Source: Paraburkholderia sp. D15
GTDB lineage: Bacteria; Pseudomonadota; Gammaproteobacteria; Burkholderiales; Burkholderiaceae
Reading direction: 5' to 3'
DNA: 64,000 nucleotides
Assembly: GCF_029910215.1 (NCBI RefSeq)
Contig: NZ_CP110395.1
Span: 2,294,001-2,358,000, forward strand
The notes under the pieces are model-generated. The model was not told where the DNA came from. It did no database searches and saw only the letters and a list, made by a program, of their open reading frames with translations. This document shows, piece by piece, positions 7,863 through 15,717 of this stretch. The position numbers and the translations under genes were made by a program. Within the stretch, counting starts at the first letter, position 1, and the number at the start of each line of letters is the position of its first letter.

Positions 7863-10800
7863 TCAATAGACGTCGCGTGCGTAACGCTTCTCGCGCGTGA
7901 GGCGGCTCACGTACTCGAACGCCTTGTCGTCGCTCATGCCGCCATGACGCGCGACGATCTCCTTCAACGCGGCATCGACATCTTTCGCCATCCGGTTCGC
8001 GTCCCCGCAGACGTAAAAATGCGCACCGTCTTCGAGCCACGCCCACAATTGCGCACCGTGCTCGCGCATGCGGTCCTGCACATAGATCTTGTCGGCCTGG
8101 TCGCGCGAGAAGGCGACGTCCAGACGATCGAGCAGACCGTCGGCGCGCATCGCTTCGAGTTCGTCGCGATAGTAGAAATCGGAGGCCGCATGCTGTTCGC
8201 CGAAGAACAGCCAGTTGCGACCTTGATCGCCGCGCGCGCGGCGTTCGTGCAGAAAGCCGCGAAACGGCGCGACGCCGGTGCCGGGACCGACCATGATCAT
8301 CGGCGTACCGGTGTGATGCGGCGGCCGGAAATGCGCGGACTTCTGCACGAACACGGGCACATCGAGATCGACCGCGCGATCGGCGAGAAACGTCGACGAC
8401 ACGCCCTTGCGCTGCCGTCGGCCATTGCTGTAGCGCACCGCGGAGACGGTCAGATGGATTTCGCCGGGATGCGCGCTCGGGCTCGATGCGATCGAATACA
8501 GGCGCGGTTGCAGGCGTTTGAGCAGGCCGGTCAATTCGGCGGCCGTGAGCTGCACCGGAAACTCGTGCAGCACGTCGGCCAGTTGTTGCCCCCACAACCA
8601 CTGCTTGAGGTCGGCCTTGCGCTCCGGCATCAGCAACGCGCGCAGTGCGCCGTTGCCGTCGCGGGCGGCGATCGCGGCGAGCGCATCGGGGTTCGGCCGC
8701 GCGATTTCGTAGTGCGTGGCGAGCGCATCGGCGAGCCGCAGTTCACCGATGCCCTGCACCTGAACCGGCTCATCGGCATGCAAGCCGCTCAGCCCGATCA
8801 ATTCGTCGACGAGTTCGGGGCAGTTGCTCGGCCAGACACCGAGCGCGTCGCCGGCTTCGTATTCGAGGGCGGCTTCAACACCCGCCGCGCGCGTGCTCAG
8901 CGACACGTAGCGCGTGTCCTTCGCCGCGCCCTGCCGGTTCAGCCGAAGATTCGCGACGACGCGCGACGCGGCCGGGCGCGTCTTGCTCGGCACCGCGCCC
9001 GGCACGACCGCGTTGATCATGCCGCCGGCCGGCACCGCGTGCAGCGCGGCATCTTCCTCGGCGATGCGTGAGATCCCACGTTCGAGCCACGCGTCCGCGC
9101 TTTGCTGATACTCGCCGTCGCACTCGACGCGCTCCATCAGCCGACGCGCGCCCAGCGCGGCGAGCCGTTCGTCGAGACGCCGGCCGTGTCCGCAGAACTG
9201 GTCGTAGTTGCGGTCGCCGAGCGCGAGCACCGCGAAGCGCACGCTGTCCATGCGCGGCGCGCTGGCGTCGTTCAGTTGCGACCAGAGATCGTGCGCGTTG
9301 TCGGGCGGATCGCCGTCGCCGAAAGTGCTGGTCATCAAGAGCACGTATTGCGATTTCGCGAGCGATGCCGCGTCGTAGTCGGCCATGCACGCGGTGCGGA
9401 TTTCGAAGTGCGACTCCATCAAACGCATCGCGTAGCGCTCGGTGAGCGATTCGGTATTGCCGGTTTGCGAGGCCCACAGCAGCGTCACCTTGGGCCGCGC
9501 GCGGACGATGCGTACACCGGCGGCCGGCGCGGCGGAGACCGTCGCGTTCGCGGTGTTCGCCGTTGCCGTGGGCGATGTCACGGAAAGCGCTTCGACTGGC
9601 GATGCGGCAGGCACAACCGTGCGGCTATACAGCCCCGCGAGCAACCCGTCGACATACAGACGTTTCGCCGCATCGAACGGCGCGCCCGGCGGCAGCGCCG
9701 GCACGCCACCCGGCGCACCTTGCGCCTCCGCGGAGCGCACGCCGCTCACAAAACCCGCGAGGTACACGCGCTCCTGTTCCGAAAACGACGGCACGGGGAC
9801 AGGCGGCAACTGCAACAACTGGCTCAAAGCGTCGACACGCGGCATGGTGGGATCCTCGGCACTCGCGGTTACGTCATGGGCCGGCGACGATGACCGCCCG
9901 GCGGAAGCATCGGCGGAAACATCGGCGGAAGCATCGGCAAGCGCCGCTTCGTCACGCGGGTTGCCGGCAAACTCACCCCGCTCCACCTTCACCGCACTCA
10001 ACGCGACCGCGCAGAACTTCAGTTCGGGTTGCTGGGAAACCGGATCGATCGCGTCGCTGGTCACCGCGTTGATGCACAGGTCGTCGCCGAACACGTCGTT
10101 CCAGTGCATCGGCGCGAAGCACTGGCCCGCGCTCACGCGATCGGTGACGACGGCGGGCAGCACCGCGCGGCCGCGACGCGAGCGGATCTCCACGGGATCT
10201 TTCGTCTTCACGCCGAGCGCGGCGGCATCTTCCGGATGAAGCTCGACGAACGGCCCCGGGTTCAGCTTGTTGAGCATCGCGACCTTGCCGGTCTTGGTCA
10301 TCGTGTGCCATTGATGCTGCAGGCGGCCCGTGTTCAACACGACCGGAAACTCGCGGTCGGGCAGTTCGGCGGGCGGCGCATAGGCGCGCGCGAAAAACAT
10401 CGCGCGGCCGCTCGCGGTCGGAAACACGAGCGGCGCGCGGCTACCATCCGGTTGCTCCCGCAATGGCTGGCTGACCCCGTCGTTCAGATAACGCACGGGA
10501 TTGCGTACGCTCGATGTGTCGTCGGCCAGCGGCCATTGCAGCGGCGTGTCCCGCAAGCGCCGATGGCTCGCGCCTCGCAGGTCGTAACCGGTTTTCGGAT
10601 TCGACGCGCGTGTGATTTCCGCAAACACGTCTTCCGCGCTCGCGTAGCTGAACGCGTCGGCGAAGCCCATCTCGCACGCCACGCGCGCGATGATCTGCCA
10701 GTCCGGCAACGCCGCGCCCGGTGGCTCGATGCCCTTGCGCATCAGCGTGAGGTTGCGCTCCGAGTTGATCATCACGCCTTCGGCTTCGGCCCACAGCGCG

Positions 10801-12137
10801 CCGGGCAACAGCACGTCGGCGTAGCGGTTGGTTTCGGTATCGAGGAACGCATCCTGCGCGATCACCAGTTCGGCCGCGCGCAGACCGGCGATCGCGTTCT
10901 GCCGGTTGGCGACGCTCGCCACCGGATTCGTGCAGACGATCCAGCACGCCTTGATCTCGCCCGCGGCCATGCGGCTGAACATGTCGATCGTGCCGTTGCC
11001 GACCTCGGTTCTCAGCGTGCCCGCCGGAATGCCCCACAGGTTCTCGATAAACGCGCGGTCCCCGGCCACCAGCACCGAACGCTGCCCCGGCAAACCGGGC
11101 CCCATGTAGCCCATTTCGCGCCCGCCCATCGCATTGGGCTGACCCGTCAGCGAAAACGGCCCGCTGCCGCGCCGGCACAGCTTGCCGGTCGCCAGATGCA
11201 GATTGCAGATCGCGTTGGTGTGCCAGGTGCCGTGCGTGCTCTGATTCAGTCCCATGGTCCAGCAGCTGACCCATTCCTTCGCGTTGCCGATCAGCCCGGC
11301 CGCGCGACGGAGGTCGGCCTCGGCGAGCCCCGTGATCGCGGCGACGCGCGCCGGCGTGTAGTCGGCGAGAAACGCGGGCACCGCGTCCCAGCCCTCGGTC
11401 GATTCCGCGATGAACGCGGCATCCGTCTGGCCGTTTTCGTGCAGCAGATGCAGCAGGCCGTTGAGCAGCGCGAGATCGGTACCCGGTTTGATCTGCATGA
11501 ACAGATCGGCCTTGTCGGCGGTGGTGTTGCGGCGCGGATCGACCACGATCAGTTTCGCGCCCGCCTTCACCCGGTCCATCATGCGGAGAAACAGAATCGG
11601 ATGGCAGTCGGCCATGTTCGCGCCGATCACGAAGAACACGTCCGCGTGATCGAGATCGTCGTAGGAACCCGGCGGCCCGTCCGCGCCGAGCGACAGCTTG
11701 TAGCCGCTGCCCGCGCTCGCCATGCACAGACGCGAGTTCGACTCGATGTTGTTGGTGCCGACAAAGCCCTTGGCCAGCTTGTTGATCAGGTATTGCGCCT
11801 CGATCGACATCTGCCCGGACACGTAGAACGACAACGCGTCCGGTCCGTGTTCGTCGAGCACACGGCGCAGACGCGCGGCCGTGCTGGCGATCGCCTCGTC
11901 CATCGGCAGCGGCGCCGGGTCCTGGTCGCGCGAATGGCGCACGAACGCGCCCTCCAGCCGACCCGAGCGGCGCAGCGCGACATGCGCCGATTGCCCCTTG
12001 GTGCACAGCCGCCCGAAATTCGCCGGATGCTCGCGGTCGCCGGAAATCTTGACGACCTCGCCGTCCTCGACGTGCAGCACCATGCCGCAGCCGACGCCGC
12101 AGTAGGGGCACACCGTTTTGACGTGACGGGAGGTCAT
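7863..12137 (-). CDS. nasA: Assimilatory nitrate reductase fused to sulfite-reductase-type flavoprotein
   Basis: Fusion enzyme of about 1,424 residues reducing nitrate to nitrite in the cytoplasm. The N-terminus has CPYCGVGCG and a fourth Cys in GRLCTKGQ for a [4Fe-4S] cluster, then a molybdopterin oxidoreductase domain (NasA/NarB type) to about residue 700. A Pro/Ala-rich linker with a small helical domain follows. From about residue 880 comes a flavodoxin domain (LLWASQTGNTES), then FAD binding (RLYSIASSPS) and NADPH binding (GPGTGVAPFRGF) as in CysJ. This lets NADPH electrons reach the Mo site without a separate reductase subunit, an arrangement known in Burkholderia. ATG 12137 is preferred because the upstream in-frame TTG 12206 adds only a 12-bp-repeat-encoded peptide; neither has a strong RBS. 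Confidence 0.93.
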   Translation of the reverse strand: MTSRHVKTVCPYCGVGCGMVLHVEDGEVVKISGDREHPANFGRLCTKGQSAHVALRRSGRLEGAFVRHSRDQDPAPLPMDEAIASTAARLRRVLDEHGPDALSFYVSGQMSIEAQYLINKLAKGFVGTNNIESNSRLCMASAGSGYKLSLGADGPPGSYDDLDHADVFFVIGANMADCHPILFLRMMDRVKAGAKLIVVDPRRNTTADKADLFMQIKPGTDLALLNGLLHLLHENGQTDAAFIAESTEGWDAVPAFLADYTPARVAAITGLAEADLRRAAGLIGNAKEWVSCWTMGLNQSTHGTWHTNAICNLHLATGKLCRRGSGPFSLTGQPNAMGGREMGYMGPGLPGQRSVLVAGDRAFIENLWGIPAGTLRTEVGNGTIDMFSRMAAGEIKACWIVCTNPVASVANRQNAIAGLRAAELVIAQDAFLDTETNRYADVLLPGALWAEAEGVMINSERNLTLMRKGIEPPGAALPDWQIIARVACEMGFADAFSYASAEDVFAEITRASNPKTGYDLRGASHRRLRDTPLQWPLADDTSSVRNPVRYLNDGVSQPLREQPDGSRAPLVFPTASGRAMFFARAYAPPAELPDREFPVVLNTGRLQHQWHTMTKTGKVAMLNKLNPGPFVELHPEDAAALGVKTKDPVEIRSRRGRAVLPAVVTDRVSAGQCFAPMHWNDVFGDDLCINAVTSDAIDPVSQQPELKFCAVALSAVKVERGEFAGNPRDEAALADASADVSADASAGRSSSPAHDVTASAEDPTMPRVDALSQLLQLPPVPVPSFSEQERVYLAGFVSGVRSAEAQGAPGGVPALPPGAPFDAAKRLYVDGLLAGLYSRTVVPAASPVEALSVTSPTATANTANATVSAAPAAGVRIVRARPKVTLLWASQTGNTESLTERYAMRLMESHFEIRTACMADYDAASLAKSQYVLLMTSTFGDGDPPDNAHDLWSQLNDASAPRMDSVRFAVLALGDRNYDQFCGHGRRLDERLAALGARRLMERVECDGEYQQSADAWLERGISRIAEEDAALHAVPAGGMINAVVPGAVPSKTRPAASRVVANLRLNRQGAAKDTRYVSLSTRAAGVEAALEYEAGDALGVWPSNCPELVDELIGLSGLHADEPVQVQGIGELRLADALATHYEIARPNPDALAAIAARDGNGALRALLMPERKADLKQWLWGQQLADVLHEFPVQLTAAELTGLLKRLQPRLYSIASSPSAHPGEIHLTVSAVRYSNGRRQRKGVSSTFLADRAVDLDVPVFVQKSAHFRPPHHTGTPMIMVGPGTGVAPFRGFLHERRARGDQGRNWLFFGEQHAASDFYYRDELEAMRADGLLDRLDVAFSRDQADKIYVQDRMREHGAQLWAWLEDGAHFYVCGDANRMAKDVDAALKEIVARHGGMSDDKAFEYVSRLTREKRYARDVY
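9901..9936 (-). repeat. 12-bp tandem repeat x3 inside nasA linker
   Basis: GCGGAAGCATCG, GCGGAAACATCG, GCGGAAGCATCG on the + strand, three contiguous 12-mers encoding the ADAS/ADVS tetrapeptide repeats in the interdomain linker of the fused reductase. In frame, so copy changes would only alter linker length. Confidence 0.85.
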
Positions 12138-12155
12138 GGCGGACAGAGGCTTCAA

Positions 12156-12203
12156 TGGATGCGTATTCAGTTGCGTACTCAGTTGCTCAGTCAGTTGTGT
12201 ATT
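12156..12203 (-). repeat. Degenerate 12-bp tandem repeat at nirD-nasA junction
   Basis: Read leftward: AATACACAACTG, ACTGAGCAACTG, AGTACGCAACTG, AATACGCATCCA. Four 12-bp units between the nirD stop and the likely nasA ATG. They give a short in-frame leader (TQL-rich) if TTG 12206 is used. Confidence 0.7.
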
Positions 12204-12216
12204 CAACGATCGGCGC

Positions 12217-12570
12217 TCAGACCGCGACCCACACCTGGCCGTTCTCCACGCGCGTGTCGAACGCGCTGACGGAATACGCCGGCGTTTCCAGGCACTCGCC
12301 GGTGCGCAGATCGAAGTGATGCTTGTAGATCGGCGACGCCACCACGACGCGGTCGCCGAGACTGCCGATCAGCCCGCGCGACAACACCGCCGCCTGCGAG
12401 CCCGGATCGAAGTTCTCGATCGCGTAGACAGCGGTCTGTGCGGCGCCGTCGTTCACATGAAACACGGCGACCTGCTCGCCGTTGACGAGCGCGCACACGC
12501 CCGTATTCGGCACGATGTCGCCGAGTGCGCAGATAGCGGTCCAGGTGGGCGGCACACGATCGATGTTCAT
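12217..12570 (-). CDS. nirD: Nitrite reductase [NAD(P)H] small subunit
   Basis: A 117-residue Rieske-like NirD subunit that associates with NirB in the cytoplasmic, siroheme-dependent reduction of nitrite to ammonium. The chain shows the NirD pattern CALGDIVPNTGVCALVNGEQVAVF near the N-terminus and FDPGSQAAVLSRGL centrally; like other NirD proteins it lacks the Cys/His cluster ligands of true Rieske proteins. GAGGAG precedes ATG 12570. It is separated from nirB by a 145-nt gap filled partly by a 12-bp tandem array, and from nasA by a short gap. Confidence 0.95.
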   Translation of the reverse strand: MNIDRVPPTWTAICALGDIVPNTGVCALVNGEQVAVFHVNDGAAQTAVYAIENFDPGSQAAVLSRGLIGSLGDRVVVASPIYKHHFDLRTGECLETPAYSVSAFDTRVENGQVWVAV

Positions 12571-12630
12571 GGCTCAACTCCTCGATAAATGACGTGGAAA
12601 TGCGGTACAAAAAAGCAGCGGAAAAATGCA

Positions 12631-12690
12631 GCGGAAAACAACGCGGCACATAACGCGGCAAATAACGCGGAAAACAACGCAGCAAATAAC
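12631..12690 (-). repeat. 12-bp tandem repeat x5 between nirB and nirD
   Basis: Five contiguous 12-mers on the + strand: GCGGAAAACAAC, GCGGCACATAAC, GCGGCAAATAAC, GCGGAAAACAAC, GCAGCAAATAAC, with further degenerate units on both sides. Non-coding spacer of the nitrite reductase operon; possible effect on mRNA structure or stoichiometry, otherwise unexplained. Confidence 0.85.
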
Positions 12691-12715
12691 GCGCAAGGCG
12701 CAACGGACCCGACGC

Positions 12716-15271
12716 CTAAACCGTCTCGACCACCACCGGAATCGCCGCCAGCCTCGACTCCCGCTCGCCCGGCGTGGCCGGCCGGATCTGACCGCGCTCC
12801 TCGACGAAGCTCACGTTGCGGTCCGGCTCGCTGCTGTTGACGAAATGGCGGAAACGCTTGCGCGTGTGCGGATCGGTGACGGCCTTCTTCCATTCGCATT
12901 CGTAGGTATCGACCACGTGCTGCATCTCGGCTTCGAGATCGGCGGCGACGCCGAGGCGGTCGTTGACCACCACGTCGATCAGATACGACAGTCCGCCTTC
13001 GAGGCTCTCGCGCCACACGCTGGTGCGTTGCAGACGGTCGGCGGTGCGCACGTAGAACATCAGGAAGCGGTCGATGTAGCGCACCAGCGTCGCCTGATCC
13101 AGATCCGCCGCCAGCAGTTCCGCGTGACGCGGCTTCATGCCGCCGTTGCCGCACACGTAGAGGTTCCAGCCCTTCTCGGTGGCGATCACGCCGACATCCT
13201 TGCCCTGCGCTTCCGCGCATTCGCGGGTGCAGCCGGACACGCCGAACTTGATCTTGTGCGGCGTGCGCAGGCCCTTGTAGCGGTTCTCCAGTTCGACCGC
13301 GAGCCCCACCGAATCGCCGACGCCATAGCGGCACCATGTCGAACCGACGCACGACTTCACGGTGCGCAGCGACTTGCCGTACGCGTGACCGGATTCGAAG
13401 CCCGCCGCGATCAGTTCTTCCCAGATGAACGGCAGTTGCTCGACGCGCACGCCGAACAGATCGACGCGCTGACCGCCGGTGATCTTCGTGTAGAGGCCGT
13501 ATTTCTTCGCCACCTGGCCGACCGCGATCAGGCCGTCAGGCGTCACTTCGCCACCCGCCATGCGCGGCACGACCGAATAGGTGCCGTCGCGCTGGATGTT
13601 GGCGAGGTAGTAGTCGTTGGTGTCCTGCAGCGACGCGTGCTCCTGCTTCAGCACGAACTCGTTCCAGCACGACGCGAGAATGCTCGCCACCGTCGGCTTG
13701 CAGACATCGCAGCCGAGCCCGCGGCCATGCTTCGCGAGCAGTTCGCCGAAACTGCGCAGACCGTTCACGCGCACAAGGTGATACAGCTCCTGCCGCGAGT
13801 ACGCGAAGTGCTCGCACAGGTGGTTATTGACGGCGAGCCCCTGCTTCTTCATCTCGGCCTTCATCACCTGGGTGACGAGCGGCACGCAGCCGCCGCACGA
13901 GGTGCCGGCGCCGGTCGCGCATTTGAGCGCGCCGATATCGGTCGCGCCCGCGCCGACCGCCGCGCACAGCGCACCCTTCGAGACGTTGTTGCACGAGCAG
14001 ATCTGCGCGGCCGCCGGCAACGCGTCGACGCCGAGCGCGGGTTTCGCGTGACCGTCCAGCGCCGGCAGGATCAGGGATTCCGGCGCTTCCGGCAGTTCGA
14101 TCCGGTTCAGCATCATCTGCAGCAGCGTGCCGTATTCGCTCGCGTCGCCGACCATCACGCCGCCAAGCAGATACTTGCCGCAGTCGGACACCACCAGCTT
14201 CTTGTAGACCTGTTTGCGTTCGTCGGTGAACTGATACGCGCGGCTGCCCGGCGTCGCGGCATGCGCGTCGCCGATACTCGCGACGTCGACGCCCATCAGC
14301 TTCAGCTTGGTGCTCATGTCGGCACCCGCGAACACGGCTTCGGACGAATCGCCCAGCAGTTGCTTCGCGACCGTGCGCGCCATCTCGTAGCCGGGCGCGA
14401 CGAGGCCGAACAGCTGGCCATTCCACGCCGCGCATTCGCCGATCGCATAGATGTGCGGATCGCTGGTGCGGCACGCGTCGTCGATCGCGATGCCGCCGCG
14501 CGGGCCGAGCGTCAGGCCGCTCGCGCGCGCCAGGTCGTCGCGCGGACGGATGCCCGCCGAGAACACGATCATGTCGGTGTCGAGATGGCTGCCGTCCGCG
14601 AACTGCATGCGGTGCGTGCCGCTTTCGCCGTCGACGATCGCCGAGGTGTTCTTCTGCGTGTGCACGCTCACGCCGAGCGCTTCGATCTTCGCGCGCAGTA
14701 CGCGGCCGCCGCCTTCGTCGACCTGCACGGCCATCAGACGCGGTGCGAATTCCACCACGTGCGTTTGCAGACCGAGATCGCGCAACGCCTTCGCGCATTC
14801 GAGACCCAGCAGGCCGCCGCCCACCACCGTGCCGGTTTTTGCGCGCGCGCCGCATTCGCGCATCGCTTCGAGATCGTCGATGGTGCGGTACACGAAGCAG
14901 TCGGTGCGCTCGCGGCCCGGTACCGGCGGCACGAACGGCGTGGAGCCGGTGGCGAACACGAGCCTGTCGTACGGCAGCGTGTCGCGGCCTTGGGGCGTCT
15001 CGAGCGTCACCATGCGCGCGTCGCGATCCACCGCGACCGCTTTCGCGTTCAGCCGCAGCGACACGTCGTGCCGTTCGAAGAAGCCCGCTTCCACCAGCGA
15101 CAGGTCGTCCGCCGTCTTGCCCGCGAAAAATTCCGACAGATGCACGCGGTCGTAGGCCGGCCGCGATTCCTCGCCCAGCACCGTGATGTCGTGGCCGTGC
15201 GCGGCGTCCTGCGCGAGGCATTCGACCAGTTTGTGGCCGACCATCCCGTGACCGATAACGATGATTTTCAT
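12716..15271 (-). CDS. nirB: Nitrite reductase [NAD(P)H] large subunit
   Basis: NirB of 851 residues, the catalytic subunit reducing nitrite to ammonium with six electrons from NAD(P)H. Order of domains: FAD/NAD-binding pyridine nucleotide-disulfide reductase fold (IGHGMVGHKL at the N-terminus, GGGLLGLECAKAL near residue 150), a BFD-like [2Fe-2S] domain (CSCNNVSKG and CGGC around 425-465), then the sulfite/nitrite-reductase hemoprotein module with CVGSTWCRYG near 640 and GVSGCTRECAEAQ near 680 supplying the [4Fe-4S]-siroheme cysteines. ATG 15271 follows GAGGAC. First gene of the nitrate operon, expressed from the sigma-54 promoter and attenuator leader immediately upstream. Confidence 0.97.
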   Translation of the reverse strand: MKIIVIGHGMVGHKLVECLAQDAAHGHDITVLGEESRPAYDRVHLSEFFAGKTADDLSLVEAGFFERHDVSLRLNAKAVAVDRDARMVTLETPQGRDTLPYDRLVFATGSTPFVPPVPGRERTDCFVYRTIDDLEAMRECGARAKTGTVVGGGLLGLECAKALRDLGLQTHVVEFAPRLMAVQVDEGGGRVLRAKIEALGVSVHTQKNTSAIVDGESGTHRMQFADGSHLDTDMIVFSAGIRPRDDLARASGLTLGPRGGIAIDDACRTSDPHIYAIGECAAWNGQLFGLVAPGYEMARTVAKQLLGDSSEAVFAGADMSTKLKLMGVDVASIGDAHAATPGSRAYQFTDERKQVYKKLVVSDCGKYLLGGVMVGDASEYGTLLQMMLNRIELPEAPESLILPALDGHAKPALGVDALPAAAQICSCNNVSKGALCAAVGAGATDIGALKCATGAGTSCGGCVPLVTQVMKAEMKKQGLAVNNHLCEHFAYSRQELYHLVRVNGLRSFGELLAKHGRGLGCDVCKPTVASILASCWNEFVLKQEHASLQDTNDYYLANIQRDGTYSVVPRMAGGEVTPDGLIAVGQVAKKYGLYTKITGGQRVDLFGVRVEQLPFIWEELIAAGFESGHAYGKSLRTVKSCVGSTWCRYGVGDSVGLAVELENRYKGLRTPHKIKFGVSGCTRECAEAQGKDVGVIATEKGWNLYVCGNGGMKPRHAELLAADLDQATLVRYIDRFLMFYVRTADRLQRTSVWRESLEGGLSYLIDVVVNDRLGVAADLEAEMQHVVDTYECEWKKAVTDPHTRKRFRHFVNSSEPDRNVSFVEERGQIRPATPGERESRLAAIPVVVETV

Positions 15272-15306
15272 GAGCGCGATGTCCTCGACGTGCCGGATAA
15301 AGGGCG

Positions 15307-15361
15307 AAAAAAAACGGCGTCCCGCGAATCCAGTCGATGACTGAATCCGGGGGACGCCGTT
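15307..15361 (-). terminator. Intrinsic terminator in nirB leader (attenuator)
   Basis: On the minus strand an 11-bp perfect stem, AACGGCGTCCC (15361-15351) with GGGACGCCGTT (15323-15313), followed by eight U (15314-15307). It lies 36 nt before the nirB ATG, in the transcript leader rather than after a gene, so it must be conditionally bypassed for nirB to be expressed. Confidence 0.9.
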
Positions 15362-15435
15362 GTCCTCGCAGATGTGCTGATCGGTGTTGCGGCGAGCGCC
15401 TGGTGTGGCGGCTCGCGGCGGATCGCCGTTGATCC
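15352..15435 (-). promoter_or_regulatory. ANTAR-type RNA antitermination leader (two hexaloop hairpins)
   Basis: Hairpin P1 at 15420-15435 is GGATCAACGGCGATCC: a perfect 5-bp stem with hexaloop AACGGC. Hairpin P2 at 15352-15365 is GGACAACGGCGTCC: a 4-bp stem with the same hexaloop. Known ANTAR targets have paired hairpins with six-base loops carrying A at position 1 and G at position 4; both loops match. P2 occupies the 5' arm of the intrinsic terminator, so P2 and terminator are mutually exclusive. The regulator would be a NasR- or NasT-like ANTAR protein, not found in this window. Confidence 0.85.
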
Positions 15436-15450
15436 GATGGACACCGTTAA

Positions 15451-15466
15451 TGCAAAGGCTGTGCCA
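15451..15466 (-). promoter_or_regulatory. Sigma-54 promoter of the nirB operon
   Basis: Minus strand TGGCACAGCCTTTGCA matches the -24/-12 consensus TGGCAC-N5-TTGCA, with GG and GC separated by exactly 10 nt. The predicted start is near 15440, only about 5 nt before ANTAR hairpin P1, which fits an RNA leader beginning with the sensor hairpin. Confidence 0.88.
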
Positions 15467-15567
15467 ATGCGCTCAAATACGCGCTACGAGGCTGTGGAAC
15501 GGGGCTTTGGAGGGAATGCCGCAGTGGCGCGACAGGTGCCGCGCGCGATGCGTTTTGATGCAGCGAG

Positions 15568-15582
15568 GCACAGGGATGGTGC
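15568..15582 (-). promoter_or_regulatory. NtrC-like binding dyad
   Basis: GCACCATCCCTGTGC on the minus strand fits GCAC-N7-GTGC, the core of NtrC enhancer sites. It is centred about 135 bp upstream of the predicted sigma-54 start, a normal enhancer distance. Single site seen; a second was not clear. Confidence 0.6.
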
Positions 15583-15717
15583 GACGCAGCACTGTGCGCG
15601 TGCGGCGCGACCCGTGCGGGCCGGTCAGTTGAAGGTCACGAAACGCGGCCTGCAGGGTGATCACAGCGATAACCACAGCGATGACCGCATGAAGCCCGCG
15701 CGAACACGAAAGGCCGG

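Noticed and set aside
12567..13352. 261-aa minus frame ending in Phe/Ala-rich peptide over the nirB-nirD spacer
   Set aside because: Out of frame with nirB; the Phe/Ala-rich part is a translation of the 12-bp repeat array.
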